From Bimastos eiseni (lineage: Eukaryota; Annelida; Clitellata; Crassiclitellata; Lumbricidae): 64,000 nucleotides of DNA. The stretch covers positions 38,177,346 through 38,241,345 of the forward strand of contig OY365811.1 in the NCBI GenBank assembly GCA_959347315.1, given 5' to 3'. The notes below the pieces were generated by a model that was given only the letters and a program-made list of their open reading frames with translations, did no database searches and was not told the origin of the DNA. Positions within the stretch are counted from its first letter, which is position 1; each line of letters starts with the position of its first letter. Of this stretch, positions 1-12,477 are shown in pieces. The translations under genes were made by a program, and so were the position numbers.

Positions 1-299
1 TTCATAACAGTTAACGAATTTCAGCTGCTAAATATGATGCTTAACAGAAATAAATAGCCTGTGGTAAAATCAATGTCTTGTAGACGTTTTTAGCTAATTA
101 AGCTTTGCAATTAGGGGTAGAGTAGAGTTCAAATGTACGTACGAATGGAGGAGGTGTACACAAAATGTACGCGGTGCAGCAGGGGACGAGGCCGAAAATA
201 CAATTTTTTGCGTACACAATATATGCATGGGCACTCACTCGGTAATCTTGATTTTCTCAAAAAATCATAAACTCATCTACGCTGACATCAAGCATGGAG

Positions 300-644
300 C
301 TTCTGCGGCCGAAAGTTTGGCCTAAAAGCGCACCGAAAAATTACTTCTGCTGCCGAAAGTTCTTCTTGGGCCCATGTCTCTAAAAACGACACTAACCCTA
401 ATCCTGACCCTAAACAACCCTCACAACGCCCAACCTGACCATAATCGACCTTAGCGATGCCAATATCTGACCCTAGCCGACACTCACAACTCGTAATTAC
501 AAATTTTATGTTTTTAACAGTGCGCATGCGCAAATGGGTGCGCATGCGCGGAGGTCTTCACGCGCGATATTTTGTATGGGTGCGGCCGTAGAAGTCGATT
601 TTTTAGATTTTTGGGCCGAAGAGGCGAAGATTCTGCCGCAGAAG
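300..644. mobile_element. Short DNA transposon (MITE-like) with terminal inverted repeats
   Basis: The two ends carry an inverted repeat: CTTCTGCGGC at 300-309 and GCCGCAGAAG at 635-644, with weaker similarity continuing inward (both ends then show GCCGAA/GGCC-rich blocks). The inside is non-coding and includes CTAACCCTAATCCTGACCCTAA-type sequence around 388-415. I see no clear target-site duplication, so the family is not assigned. It lies in the intron just before the kinase terminal exon. The open frames on both strands here have no recognisable protein. Confidence 0.45.
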
Positions 645-680
645 ATTTATTCCTGACATAATTACTTTTACTGCTCGCAG

Positions 681-895
681 GTGTTCGTGGCCTCATAACA
701 CACCTGCTGCAGGTGGACGCTGCGAAGAGGTACACGGCAGTAGACGTCATCTGCCACCCTTTCATTGTCACCTGCGCTGGCTCCTTCAACCCTCCGAACA
801 TGGAACAACTGCGCAACAACCTGCGCAACGAACTCAACAAAGACGCCCTCCTCCACCGAAACAGTTTTGCAGCAGTTCTGGCACAACTCAAATGA
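681..895 (+). CDS. Terminal exon of a Ser/Thr protein kinase (CaMK-like C-lobe end)
   Basis: Only the last coding exon is inside the window. An acceptor (tgctcgcag) ends at 680 and the frame runs in phase to a TGA at 893-895, about 71 codons. The start reads as the final part of a protein kinase C-lobe: LITHLLQVDAAKRYTAVDV then HPFI, the subdomain XI pattern (LL.vD..kRyTA..v..HPfI) with its conserved arginine. This is followed by about 45 residues without a recognised domain (PPNMEQLRNNLRNEL). Spacing and sequence resemble CaMK-group kinases such as the phosphorylase kinase, DCLK or STK33 types, but the fragment is too short to name the member. The catalytic loop and DFG motif must lie in exons to the left of the window. 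Confidence 0.6.
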
Positions 896-2219
896 GGGAG
901 AACCGTGGCGCTACAGAGGTCACGCATGAAAGGCCGCCTTGGATTGGATGGGTAGATGAGGTTTGGCGAAGTCGATATCTGAGGAGGTCAAACGTGTTCG
1001 TGACTTTTGCGACCGAATCAAAGCGTACCTGGCGCCACAGAAGTTGAACGGTTGATTGACTCTGGAATTCTGTGTCCCGGATTCAAAATCTGATGCACCC
1101 TATCACACTTGAAGAGGAAGTTGAAGAAGACGGCGAGTGGGGCATGGCTGACTCGACGCCCTTTCCTCGGCTTCCCCAGTTTGTTTAAAACTTGTTTGAC
1201 TATAGTCTTCAGTTGTTACACATCTCTTGGCATGTCTTACAAGGGAGTGGCAAGGGGTGTAAACCGAACCTCTTGAAGGATTTTTCTGTGATACAGATTT
1301 TTTCGTTTTAATTTTTAAAATATTGAAAAAAATATTTTCGTGACCCGTTAATGGAGTTGTGCAAATCGACGGCAGATGTAAAGGTCATGACTGGATCAAC
1401 TGGACCTTCTCATTCCTCTGCCAGATCAGTTCAACAACTCTACGTCAAGCTACACCCAACGAATATAGGAAGTAAAGTTGCTGCGTATGAGCTGTAATCG
1501 AAAGCGATGGTTACAGATCCTGCTTTTATAAGTAGCATCTTTTGCCATTTGTTTGCAGAGCCATTCATACTCCTATGTGTAGATATTTCTTGCCATTAAA
1601 CTGTGGAGAAAATACATGTATTCGCAGACAATAATGTGACGTGGTATAGCGTCCGTGATGGCAACGCCGTTGTGTGACAGCAGGCCCGTTAGTCTGGAAT
1701 AGTGTTCTAGTTATCTAAGCAGTCTGAGCTTCTTGACTATATAATTTTATTATCGTATGCACCAATATATTTCACAATCGATGATGCATGCCATGGGTGG
1801 TAGCGCCACCCAGTGCTCGAGGCTTGTTCTTATCACACCCTATAAATATAGATATTCACTGAAAATGCTCAGAGTCAAGGTTTAACTGTTGCTTTGGTTA
1901 GTGGAGAAACAGCTGCACGTAAATTCAATATGCTCGATGACGTCAACATCGCGCTAAACGCGCAATACGTTTAGATTTTCCAAATTGTATTGTAGTTCTA
2001 GATTTATATAGCGCCTATCGCAAAATAACTATTCAGAGGCACCCTCTGCACTGGCATATATGCCAAATGACATTATCTAATGATATGAAGAATTCCTACG
2101 TATTTTCTGGAACACGGTGCCCTCCTTTCCATAGGTCTTTCTGTCGTGGTTTCTATTTATTACGTATTTATTAGACGAAAACTATCCGAAGACTAAATAT
2201 CAATTGATGGCGCTGTCTG
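896..2219. other. 3' flank of the kinase gene and intergenic DNA
   Basis: No open frame here looks like protein. Probable 3' untranslated sequence of the kinase follows its stop. There is AT-rich sequence near 1290-1340 and single degraded copies of the (A/T)TATAGCGCC motif near 2008-2016 that is seen at many SINE/LINE tails in this window. Confidence 0.35.
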
Positions 2220-2410
2220 TGCTCTAAAGGTCATGGGTTTAGATCCACACCAGGACAGACATTTTTGGTCGAGATTTCCGCTCCTTCTGCGCCCTCTAGT
2301 CAACTCAGATGTGATGAGTAGCCTACACTGATCGTACACTGTCGATGAGAAGATGAGAGGACGAGGGAGTGGACTCGTTACTCGTCCTCATATGCCAAGG
2401 TTAAGAAAAT
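2220..2410 (+). mobile_element. SINE, family 2 (tRNA-derived), plus orientation
   Basis: A B-box-like segment (GGGTTTAGATCC) is followed by a body ending ACACTGTCGATGAGAAGATG and CCTCATATGCCAAGG. The same order of blocks recurs at about 59830-60025 (+), 40870-41105 (-) and 49015-49935 (-, interrupted). Recurrence at four loci with the same internal order supports a dispersed family. The RNA polymerase III origin is inferred from the B-box match only. Confidence 0.55.
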
Positions 2411-5400
2411 TAAGTCGCCAACACCTAATGCAAATGACTGCCCCATGCAGGGCCAGCATAAGGGACCATTCTCTGTTGTTCTTCTTCAGTCGATCGTATG
2501 GCACATCAACAATTCTACACTTTAAATGAAAGAGCGCATCATGATCTAGCTGGTCTTCAGCGTTAAACGGACACCTCAGCTGGACCAGATGTAACAGCAG
2601 CCTAATAAATAGTCATAGTACAATTACATAGACTAGCAATGTACGTAGAAACGGACGACTATGGGTACTGCTGAAGACAGGTTATTGGCAAAATGAGTGA
2701 CTTGGTTTTCTAAAGGAACAAGCCATCCTTTGTTCTGAAGACAGTTCAAGAGTGCAGTTTTGTGAATTGATACTTGATTCATTGACAACAGCAACCATAG
2801 CATTGACTGCATAGTGGGACAAGGTTATGATGGAGCTGGGAATGTTCGGAGAAATTATAAAGAATTTAAGATGAAGATCTAAGAAATAAATTCTGAAGCA
2901 CTATTCATTTGGCGCCAATGCCATGGTCATCGCTTCAACCTTGTCATGTTAAATAATAATACACTGCTTTACACGCAACTAGAACAAGGGTAACACAAGT
3001 AGTTATCTTGCATATTAGGCCTCCGAGATTAGTAGGCCTACATACAACGTGGTGACGCGTATAGGCTTATTCAATCCCCAACAAACACTGAAAACTCAAC
3101 AGTTATTATTATTCAACCGACCAAGCAATCAATCACTGAAAGTCTGAAACTTGATATAGGCCTAGGCTCCTAGCGTATCTGCAAGTAATCTACTCAGAGG
3201 TGCTCCCAGTCCAAATACGGTCAAATAGGTTATTATTGTCGTCATCATTAGAAATTTGTGAAGTAGAAGTCAATATAAAAAAACTGAATGCACTGCAATA
3301 ACTTTAATTTTACAAAGCGCAGCTTCATGTAACTAAAAATGTCTGAAATACGCTAAATAAATTAATATAATTGACATCGAAATACTGTACATCTGGTTTG
3401 GAAAGGCTTTTGTCGTGATTTCTTTATCTATTTCATATATTTCCAACCTTACTGAGCGTATTGGCGCCGCGTAACCCGTTTATTTGAATGGAGTTGATTG
3501 AAACTGCTGTGATTCACGCAAACTGCAGTAGACTAAGATTAATATAGGCTTATTTGCAATGCTATCACAAGAATACAGTTATTTTGATAATGAAACTTGT
3601 AAAAGAATACATTTATGATTAAATGTGTGGCTTCTCATTTGGTCAGACCTAATTAACATGGCCGCATCTACTGTTATAAACTGGGGTGGCAGTAGCACAA
3701 GTAGAGGTAGTAGAACCAATACTGCAGAGGCGTCCAGATAGAGGGTCTGGAGGCAAATGCCTCCAATTTAATTTTTGAGTCTCGGGGGGATATTTTGCCT
3801 TTCTGACACTTGAGACCGGGGATTTGCCTCCATCACTCAGAGGGGATTGACGCCTCTGCGTATGGCTACATAGGCCTACGTGTAACTGCTATTTTTAAGG
3901 TGAACTTATTATATAGCGCGCTTAATGGCAGGAATAAACATGACGCTCTGTGCGCTAACCAGTCTATAGTTATTCATTCGTTCATTTCATCACGAATATT
4001 TATATGGCACCACATCAAAGGTGCTACTCAACAGCGCTCCCGACTCAACCCAGCTGAAAAGAAGGTCTTACGGTTGCTATAAAACGCAGAAGGCATAATG
4101 CTAATCGGAGCCCATTTCATGTCACAGGGTCAATAGCAGAGAAACATAGCGCACAGAGGTCATGTTGTGACCTAGGATTGCATCACGTTAGCAAGACGCT
4201 GCGCAACAGTAGAAGTAGCGTCGGGAACCAGCGTAAGTGTATCGGCACGTGCTCTGTGATTGGCTGCTGTGATTTATGCTAGGATATGACAATGATATGA
4301 TACATAGGCCTACGATTACTGTGGCTCTTACAGATTTCCCTCTCACTATTTAGTTAGACGTTCAAATGAAATACGTCCAAAGCGCCATTCAAGCGTAGGG
4401 CACCAGCTTATTCACGAGCGCTGAGTAGTGTAAGGTGAATGACCCTGTTAACTTTCTAGGGAACTACACTGTACATTGATCATATGATGACATCGACCTT
4501 GAACAGCTAAGATGACAAGTCATAGCCCAAGACATTTTTAAAGTTGGCCCAAAGCTTTCGGCGAAGCGCGACACCAAAAAAATCGCACAAACCGTTCACT
4601 AATGCATTTAAATTAGTAAATCATTTTATGCGATGCTTTACAAATTAGTCCAGTCCAATTTTTTCCGAATCAGCGAACATTGATCGTGACTGCCATCCTA
4701 TTCTATGAGTAGGCCTAATCCCACCACACGATAACAAGGTCGAAAGTCAGTCATCAACCTGTTCTTACTGGTGGTTTAAAAGGGCGATGACTTAAGCCTT
4801 GAACACGCCAAATGGCGGAACAGGTCGATCGCACCTGGTGCGGTATGAATAAATTTGGACAGCATAATCATAATTTACATGGAAGGTATTAGCCAAATCG
4901 TAACACTCTTTCTGACAAGCGTTCTCTCTAGCCTTTTCACCCGATTCCAAAATGCTGATCTTTATTGACTTTGATGCAAAATCTACTACGCAGAAAGGCC
5001 TTGGAGTTTACGATAGCGTGTACTAAACCTTACAGCCTAGCGTTCTATGTTTAGCGCTGCTCTCACTTTTCCGCCCCTATATGAATATTCATAAAGCAGC
5101 CTTGGCTTTGTTTTGAAAATAATTTATTTTATTTAGTAATTTATTATATTTTAGATTATTTATATGAAATACAATTGGCACTCGATGTTGGATTTACGTC
5201 TGAAAAATAAAATAAAAGCTCATTTTAAATAAATAGGAGCGAAACGGGATATGCAAATCTGACAGCGGGGCGTGAAAAGAAGAGCTGATTTGTAAGTAAG
5301 TTAAGGCCAATCCTTGAACAAAGCATGACAAGGATGCGATCTTGAGTTTCTTTGTTAGTAATTTTCACGTCCTGATGACACAAGTTCTGCGTTTAACGAA

Positions 5401-7083
5401 GCCGATCGACATGAAGTTTAACGATTGTAAAAACGTCGACAGCAAAGTAAGAAACTTTTGTCATTCTTTTATGATTTTCTAGATCTAACGTAACTTTACT
5501 TCTCGGTCAGCTGTTAACCATGCTTTACCTACGGAGCGTCTCTTGCTACGCATTTAAATTGGCGACGCAAAAATTGTCACAAATTTCACTTCTACGACCA
5601 GGTCTGAGTTTCAAATCGTATATGAAGAGAGTTTATATTTTTTCCGACCGATTGGCGTCTTTTATAAGAGATGTTTCATTGTTTGCCGCCGAATTTCTTT
5701 GTTCGTAGTAGTTATTGCGTAGTTTATTTATAACGCAGAGAGGGAAAGTCAGCTGATGCGGTTTGTTTATATTGGTGCGTTCTGCGAATCGGTGACTAAG
5801 ATAGACAACCGAGCTTGGGGTTACGCAATTAAGTTATCCGCGAAAGACCTGAATTGTCGTTAAAAGATGCCGTAGGAGGTGCTTCGCCGAAAAACACGAC
5901 GGCAGCCAAATGATTATGACAATCCGGTTGAGGTTTTAGTGATCCAGGAAGCGCCGACTCATGCGTCCGTCGTTATGTGTTCTTTGTTATTCGAGTTATA
6001 AGAGACACCGCGGAAAATCAGCTGAGGCAGTGCAGTTCGGGTCTTTGAAACGAAGAAGCAGTAGCGTAGTAGATCAGTAGAGTTTCTGGAGTATCTTCCA
6101 AGTATTCATTTCGAGTTTCTGGATTAATATATCGGTCGACTGAGACGATAATGGTTTTACAGACTATCAGCCCATCCACGGTAATATTGAGTTTCAGGTC
6201 TCACTGGCTTGATGTTTTGATGAAATGAATTTTGTGTGTGGATATTTTGACAAAATTGCTCAAGAAAGTATTTTGTTACCCAGAATACGACTAGGTTATT
6301 ATTAATTGTATTGGAAGAATGTTTGTCCAAAATGACGTCTCCCATTTATTTAATACTGTACAACAGTGAAAGTGTTTTTCTTGTTTGTGTTGAAAGACAG
6401 TGTTTTATGTTAGTTATTTGTTATGAGACAGACTTTGAATTGGTACTAACAGGTAGTGGTTATGAGCAACCTCACTTTGTTGATGTTAAGATTGGGAATC
6501 TTTTTGTCTTGCCTTTGTGAGTAGATTTTTGAGCACGTGACATGCACTTGAAGTTGAAAATTTATCTCAAGGCATTGATGTCTCCAGTGCTGTATAGTAA
6601 TTTCAAGCAAGTTAATTTTTTTTTGGTTAAATAAACAAATTGAAAGTTGAGGAATAATGATGACACAGTAAAAATACTGTAATGTAAAATTACAGTACAG
6701 AGCACACCAATGTTATCTGATAACTTCTATGGCACCTTTGTTGTTTATGGCAGCTAATTTAATGAGCAGGCAATATTAGAGCGGGTTAGCCAGACCAAAA
6801 TACAATGGCTAAATTAGCTAATAATCATAGTATCATATTGTGATATAGTTGCCAATTAGTGTGAGGGGCTGCTGTAAAGTGAAGTATTTGGGCCTAGGTC
6901 TTTTTTGAGACAGTCGAACTGCAGGTACCTTGAGCAAGTCATTCATGCGGAGTTTATCATTGTCCTTGCTTTGTCATTCTACAGTGACACTTTATAAACA
7001 CAGAAATAAATATAGTTATTGACCAGAGGAAGCGACTTCCAGACCAGCCAAGGTTAATTAATTGAGGGTTGTTTGTTTTCCAG
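2411..7083. other. Intergenic region and unresolved 5' part of the MEIOC gene
   Basis: About 4.7 kb with no exon I can support. It includes a 134-bp hAT-like MITE (listed separately), many TAGGCCTA-type hexamer-rich stretches, and a SINE body fragment (CTTGAGCAAGTCATTCATGC) near 6931-6950. The MEIOC promoter and first exon(s) should be in about 5.7-7.0 kb, because exon 7084 opens at a splice acceptor and not at an initiator ATG. I could not choose among the short ATG frames near 6150-6350. Confidence 0.4.
3725..3858. mobile_element. hAT-like MITE, 134 bp
   Basis: Terminal inverted repeats CAGAGGCGTCCA (3725-3736) and, read on the minus strand from 3858, CAGAGGCGTCAA. The CAG start fits hAT-type termini. 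The inside has short palindromes (GGAGGCAAATGCCTCC). The 8-bp flanks (CAATACTG and CGTATGGC) do not match, so insertion is supported by the termini only. A second element with CAGAGGCG ends lies at 48109-48257. Confidence 0.5.
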
Positions 7084-10000
7084 TTCAAGTTCAATCCGTG
7101 CGCTGTGCCATTCATTCCTTCTGTTGAGAGGAACAGTGGAAGCAGAGTGATATCTTCAATGGATGTCCTTAGTGTTGACACTGGCCAGAAATACTGGAAC
7201 CCTGCTTTGCGTGAACCTAATTTCCACACATTTGTGGACTTGATGCAAATGGAAGAGAACCAGTCTGCCAGTTGTCCATATTACGGCTCAAGCAAGAAAA
7301 ACATCTCTGCGGAAAAGGTCTTGAATTTAATCAACTTTGACAGTTAATTTGTAGAGTTTGAATGCAGTTTCTGTATATTTTAGCTCCAGTCATTGGTTGA
7401 ATATGTTTCTATTTTTTTGTTTGAAATTCAATCCTTTATCAAAACTAGATTATATTTTGCTAAATTCAATTCAAAGTCAGGTAGGTATTACGGTGTGACT
7501 GAATCTTGATTTTGTAAAATCATGTAAGGCCATGTATTTTCAATTAATTGTTAATTTGATTAAAAACAAAGAATATATAGCATTAATCTTTCCAGCTATT
7601 TATTTTAAATAGTTGAGTGTATAAACTCTCATTTGAATTACATCCCACCAGAAGATACAAGATTTGTTTATTTCTGTAGTCTTTGGATAACATACACTGG
7701 TACACAGAGCCTAAACCAAATAATATTTGTGTGGCACAGTGGCCGACTGGTTAGGGTGGTCAGCCCGTAATGTTCAATGTGCGCTGACTGAGCGGTTTTG
7801 ACCCTCGTCCAGGAAGTCACTGAGTCACTGTGTTAGAGACCTTGAGCAAGTCCTTCATGCACAATTGCTCTGCAGTACAACTGCAAAGCGATAAGGGCGT
7901 GTGTGCACTTCTGAGCAGAAAATGTTGGAAGAAGGGCGATATCAAATTTCGGTAATAAAAAAAATATTGCAAATTCATCGGTTCGAATCCGGAATTGACA
8001 GAAAAGCAGGTCAAGTATCTAGAAACCGATATCTACAAAAGAATCTCAATCAGTTGCACCCTAATTGATTTTCTAATTAACTGGCTACGTACATTTATTT
8101 ATGGAAAAAAATGAAATAATATTTTGCAGGTGTATGATATGGAGCCACTGTCTTGTGAAATGTTCCATCAATCTTCCCCTTCGACCAAGTTGTCATCATG
8201 GCTCCGAGAAGAATTTTTCTTGAATGAGTGAGTTAAATGTTTTGCAGTAAATTGTGCTGTGCTTTAACGTTGGAATTTAATTAGCTAAAGCAAATTTATG
8301 TTTTGCTGTGCTATATCCGCAGGGTCCAGACATTTCAAGAAAACTTTATTCTTTGTGAAATTTTGAACGTTGATGATGTAATGAGTAGTATTACGGCACT
8401 CGTATTTTATACCATTTCTTTGTAGTTATTTCGTTGTGATTGTGTCTGTTATTGTCTTTAAATCAATTTGGACTGATGATTGTAGATCTGGTGGAGGTAG
8501 CAGCGTCTGTGACGAAAGTCTTTCTGCGACCCCTGTGAGCAGCACGAGTCCCCCGCTGAACGAAGACCAAGATCGCAATTCCATTTCCTATGGAAGTCTT
8601 CCTCCTCTCAGTTCCTTTCCATTGGGGGACTTGACCCAATCCCATTCTGGGGCTGATCAGTTGCTGTCTAGCAAATCTATGGCTGCTTCACTACCAGTGG
8701 AAAACTCCAAGGGCAGAGTGGACATTATGAGATACTATTCACCGTTTGGAACTGGAGTCTCGACCTGGCTGGCCGACGGAAAGACCACGCGGAAGGAAAG
8801 TGTCAAGGACCTGGAAGAAAACAATGGGAAAATGCCACAGGGTGTTGAAGAGGACATCCTCAAGTTCGGAAAAGTCTGGAACGACGAAGACTCAAGTAGC
8901 AGGGAGGCGGATTCTCCGGGAGACGCATGGATGCGCCAGATAAGCGTGGATGACGAAGACAGCAGTCTGTTCACGAGAAGTGAATCGAAGGATGGAGGTG
9001 ATGACCCGATCCAGTTGCCCCTTTGGGAGTTCCCTAACGTACTGAATCCAAATCCATGGCTGGAAGCATCCGACAGGGGAAGAAGGTCTTCGTCAAAGAC
9101 CAACTGGAATGGGTTAGGTTCAACCAAGTGGGACAGACAGTTGGCAAAGGAAGCTTTGAAGGAAGCGTTTCTGACGACTCAGATTGAAAGTAACCTCAGA
9201 TTCTGTTCTGATCGACGTGAAGCTAAGCTACAATGCGCAGAGAGAAACCAGTTTGCTTCACCTGCGTCTGGTTTCGAATTTGTTCAAAGGGGAAACTGTC
9301 AACCAAGTTCAACCCAAAAACTGTCTGCAAATTACCAGCACAGACATCAGCCCAGCCCTTATTACCGGTCGGAAAACGTGGAGGTCCTGCCAGAGACGAT
9401 GTTTTACATGCCACACCTTGTGTCTGGATTGATGAATCCGGCTGCGGTGCCAATCTTCTATATACCGGGTCCAACGGTTCATGGTCATGCCAGCCAGCAA
9501 CCCATGCTCAATTCATTTCTACCCTCCATGGCACCTTTTCCTGGCTTCATGAATTTCGACTACCACACAGCCATGCCTCAGTTTTACCAAGGCGTTGATC
9601 AATTAGCCTTCTATGGGTTCAACAACAAAAATCCTCTTTTCACTTCAGTGGCAAGGTAAACTTAAGTGACAATATTACAGTATCTGTTCAAATAATTGAT
9701 TATTGTACATTTGTGTCATAGTTGCTGCTAATTGTGTGACATCTTTCACATTAATCTCATTATTATTATTATTATTTTCATTCACGTTCTAAATGACAAT
9801 ATCATATTAATAATTTCATTAATGGCCTAATTGGGATCTGTTCTGCGTGTGGCAGGTTGTTTTGAGTTTCTTTTTCACGTTGTCTGTATTTCATCTTAAA
9901 ACACGATGTTTTCATAGTTCATGATTTATTACGACTATAATATTATTTTACTGTTTCTGTAATTCTTATATATTATTTAACTGCATTTTACTTGCATATT

Positions 10001-12477
10001 TAAAAAATTTGTATTTACTAATTCTAGTCGTGTAAGAAAAAGCCTTAGTGTTTTTAAGCTCTGCTGCTGGTGAGTAACTGTGTTGATCAGTTATCTATTA
10101 GAACAAGTTTCAAGAACATTGTTATCTTTCATATTTTTAACTGTTTAAAAATGATGTTATAGACATACTGGTCCAGCTTTGGAGCTTCATCATCAACTTG
10201 ATCATTGCTACGACCAATTCCGACAACTTGAAAATGAACGAAAAAAGGTATCTCTTTGTTATATGATGTCTATGTTTTTAACGGGTATATCCACTGACAA
10301 ATTTATGAAATTCTTATATTTATTCTCTCTTTAAACTTGGGAGTCAGCAGTTTTGTCAAAATTGCACAGAAAATTCAAGATCCATTTCAGCTTTTACTCA
10401 CGAGCAACGGTCTCGATGTTTTTAAATTCAGAATAAATTGATTATGTATTCATTGTGTATAATTGCATGTATTTGCTATTTTTTGATGTTTTTTGTGTTT
10501 CTGGCTTGATAAGAATCTTAACTCTAGAGATTTTTAATAATCTTGAATGCAGGTAGGTTTGAATATTCATAAGTTGCTAATTTATTATTGATCAGGTTGA
10601 GGCTGAAATGGCCAGGCAACATCCAGGCAAAGTAGTGACCAGTGACAACACCCTTCCGGTGCCCCAGATGCCACCGAATCCATCACGAATTGACCGACTC
10701 ATAGTTGAGGTTCTTAGGGAACATACGCGGGTCAGTTGGTTTCTAATTTATTCCTTTTCTCACCATTTATATATCCTTAGTTAAATGGAAAATTGGTTTG
10801 TGTCTCTGGCAGTAAATTTAATTAAAGGTATGCTACAGAAACTAATGCTTTAGAAATATGAGCAATGGAGTATTTTGTATTATTAATTTATTTATTTGCT
10901 TTATCTGAGATCATTACCGAAAAATACAATAATGCAAGAGCAGTAAGTCTGTCTGATAGTACTTGGTCTGTCCTATGTGTCCTCTGCTAGTGCAATAGCT
11001 GTATAAGTTGGAAAGGCTATTTTTTCATTTTAATTGAGAATTAGTTAACTATAATTTGTGTTTTAATATCTAATGCTGTTCAAAATGGATTGGTTATGAT
11101 AAGTTTAATTGATAATATTTTACAGATAAATTGTGTTGCAATATTGCTTCTTGTGTGAATTTTTCAAGTGGCATGTAATTTTTGGACAGGTCGTAACCTT
11201 GGTGTTAAGGATGGAAGAGGTTCGCGGTGTTCGATTTCGACGTAGCCTTCTGGCCGTGTTTGACTACTGGTTGGACGGAGCTCACAAACTCCAGACATGC
11301 AGGAAAAACGAGATCATCAATCGAAAGAAATATCGACTGGACAGAGGAATTCTTCAGAAAGAGAAAGGTAGATGCCAAGAAATGTCGTTGTTGTATGGTA
11401 ACCATGCTCTATTTTAACCTGCTAAGAATTAAGTTGCACTGCAACTTCGAAGATTCAACTTCAGTACATCCTGCCTGGGAATTAGTATTGAAACATTAAT
11501 TAGCTTAATTGATATAATTGGTGTTGACATTGATTAAATTACAAGTGTTGCCGGTGACGAATGATGCGATCAATTAAAAAGGTGAAAGTAATGGTTTATT
11601 TTAAGAATAACTCTAATGGTTAATAACTAATTGTTGAGCAAATCTATTTTCCGCAGTTCTGAAGTACATACAAGATCGTGGGACAATCTGTTGATGAATT
11701 GAACAGATCAGTTTCATGTAGACTAGGCTACCAATCTGTCTACACACATATACTTTTATTTCAGTAGACTATTTATTTTTAAATATGTTGTGCTCAACAG
11801 TGTTTGTAATGTTTGTTGTGTATCTGATTATTGCAGATGTATTCGCTCTGGCAACTGCGCTGTCCGATCTCGCCATCTCGACTCGCAGGACTCGTACGGC
11901 CCTCTGGTGTGGGATGCAGCTGTCCAGCATCGACCTTCCGAGGCAGTGCATCAGACAGGCAAGTGTTGTGGCAAAAAGGTCCTCTGCGTCGGATACAGGG
12001 ATGCGAAATGAAATCGATGTGGCAGAGTCCGATGGTGAAGCCTGCGATTACAGCAACCAGTTTGGCTTTGGTGAAGAGTACAATGAATGCAATGACTTTG
12101 ACGATGAACTGAGCAAATATTCGGATCATCACCAGGAATTTGACAGCGAAGTGGGCGACGATGCGTGCTTTGATGATGAAACTGGAAGCGTTGACGATCA
12201 AAGTCCTTTATACCACAAGTTGGACAACATGTCAGATTACAAACTTTTTGCAGAAGTTTGCGATGATCTGGATGGCAAGTTGCGTTCAGATGGATCTGAT
12301 GATGGTCAGTTGTGTATCCAGTTCAATGAAGATCAGATGGAACAATGCAGCGAGGAGCCACATAAAGTCTCGTCGGACTACAAGAGCTATTCTGCTGAAG
12401 CAGGAAGTGAAGCAGAGGGCAAGAGCTGCAGCGACAAAGCCGAGAGAAATGCTTTCTCCGACGATTCGGAAGCCTGA
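7084..12477 (+). CDS. MEIOC: MEIOC, meiosis-specific coiled-coil domain protein (7 exons seen, 5' end missing)
   Basis: Exons: 7084-7317, 8130-8227, 8486-9655, 10163-10247, 10596-10730, 11190-11367 and 11837-12477 (TGA at 12475). All junctions keep phase and give 846 residues. In vertebrates MEIOC binds the RNA helicase YTHDC2 in germ cells and stabilises the meiotic programme by controlling transcripts. The last four exons hold the conserved coiled-coil (MEIOC/DUF4582-type) domain: TGPALELHHQLD, PNPSRIDRLIVEVLRE, VVTLVLRMEE, and DVFALATALSDL then RTALWC, all close to the vertebrate protein. Exons 1-3 encode a long, Ser/Pro/Asp-rich, poorly conserved N-terminal region, as in the family, ending in the usual aromatic Phe/Pro/Gly/Tyr stretch. 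The donor after 7317 (AAG|GTCTTG) is weak but in phase. The last exon carries about 180 extra acidic residues after the conserved end. The first exon is not found; AATAAA occurs at 12535 and 13301. Confidence 0.9.
7731..7965 (+). mobile_element. tRNA-derived SINE, family 1, plus orientation
   Basis: The head GTGGCACAGTGGCCGACTGG fits a polymerase III A box and a B-box-like GGTTTTGACCC follows. The body contains ACCTTGAGCAAGTCCTTCAT, reminiscent of the CTTGRGCAAG block of V-type SINEs. The tail GGGCGATATCAAATTTC resembles LINE 3' ends seen elsewhere in this window, followed by an A-rich end. A second copy lies in reverse at 46138-46434. Another B-box-like sequence (GGTTCGAATCCGG) follows at about 7979-7991. 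It sits in the first resolved MEIOC intron. Confidence 0.65.
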
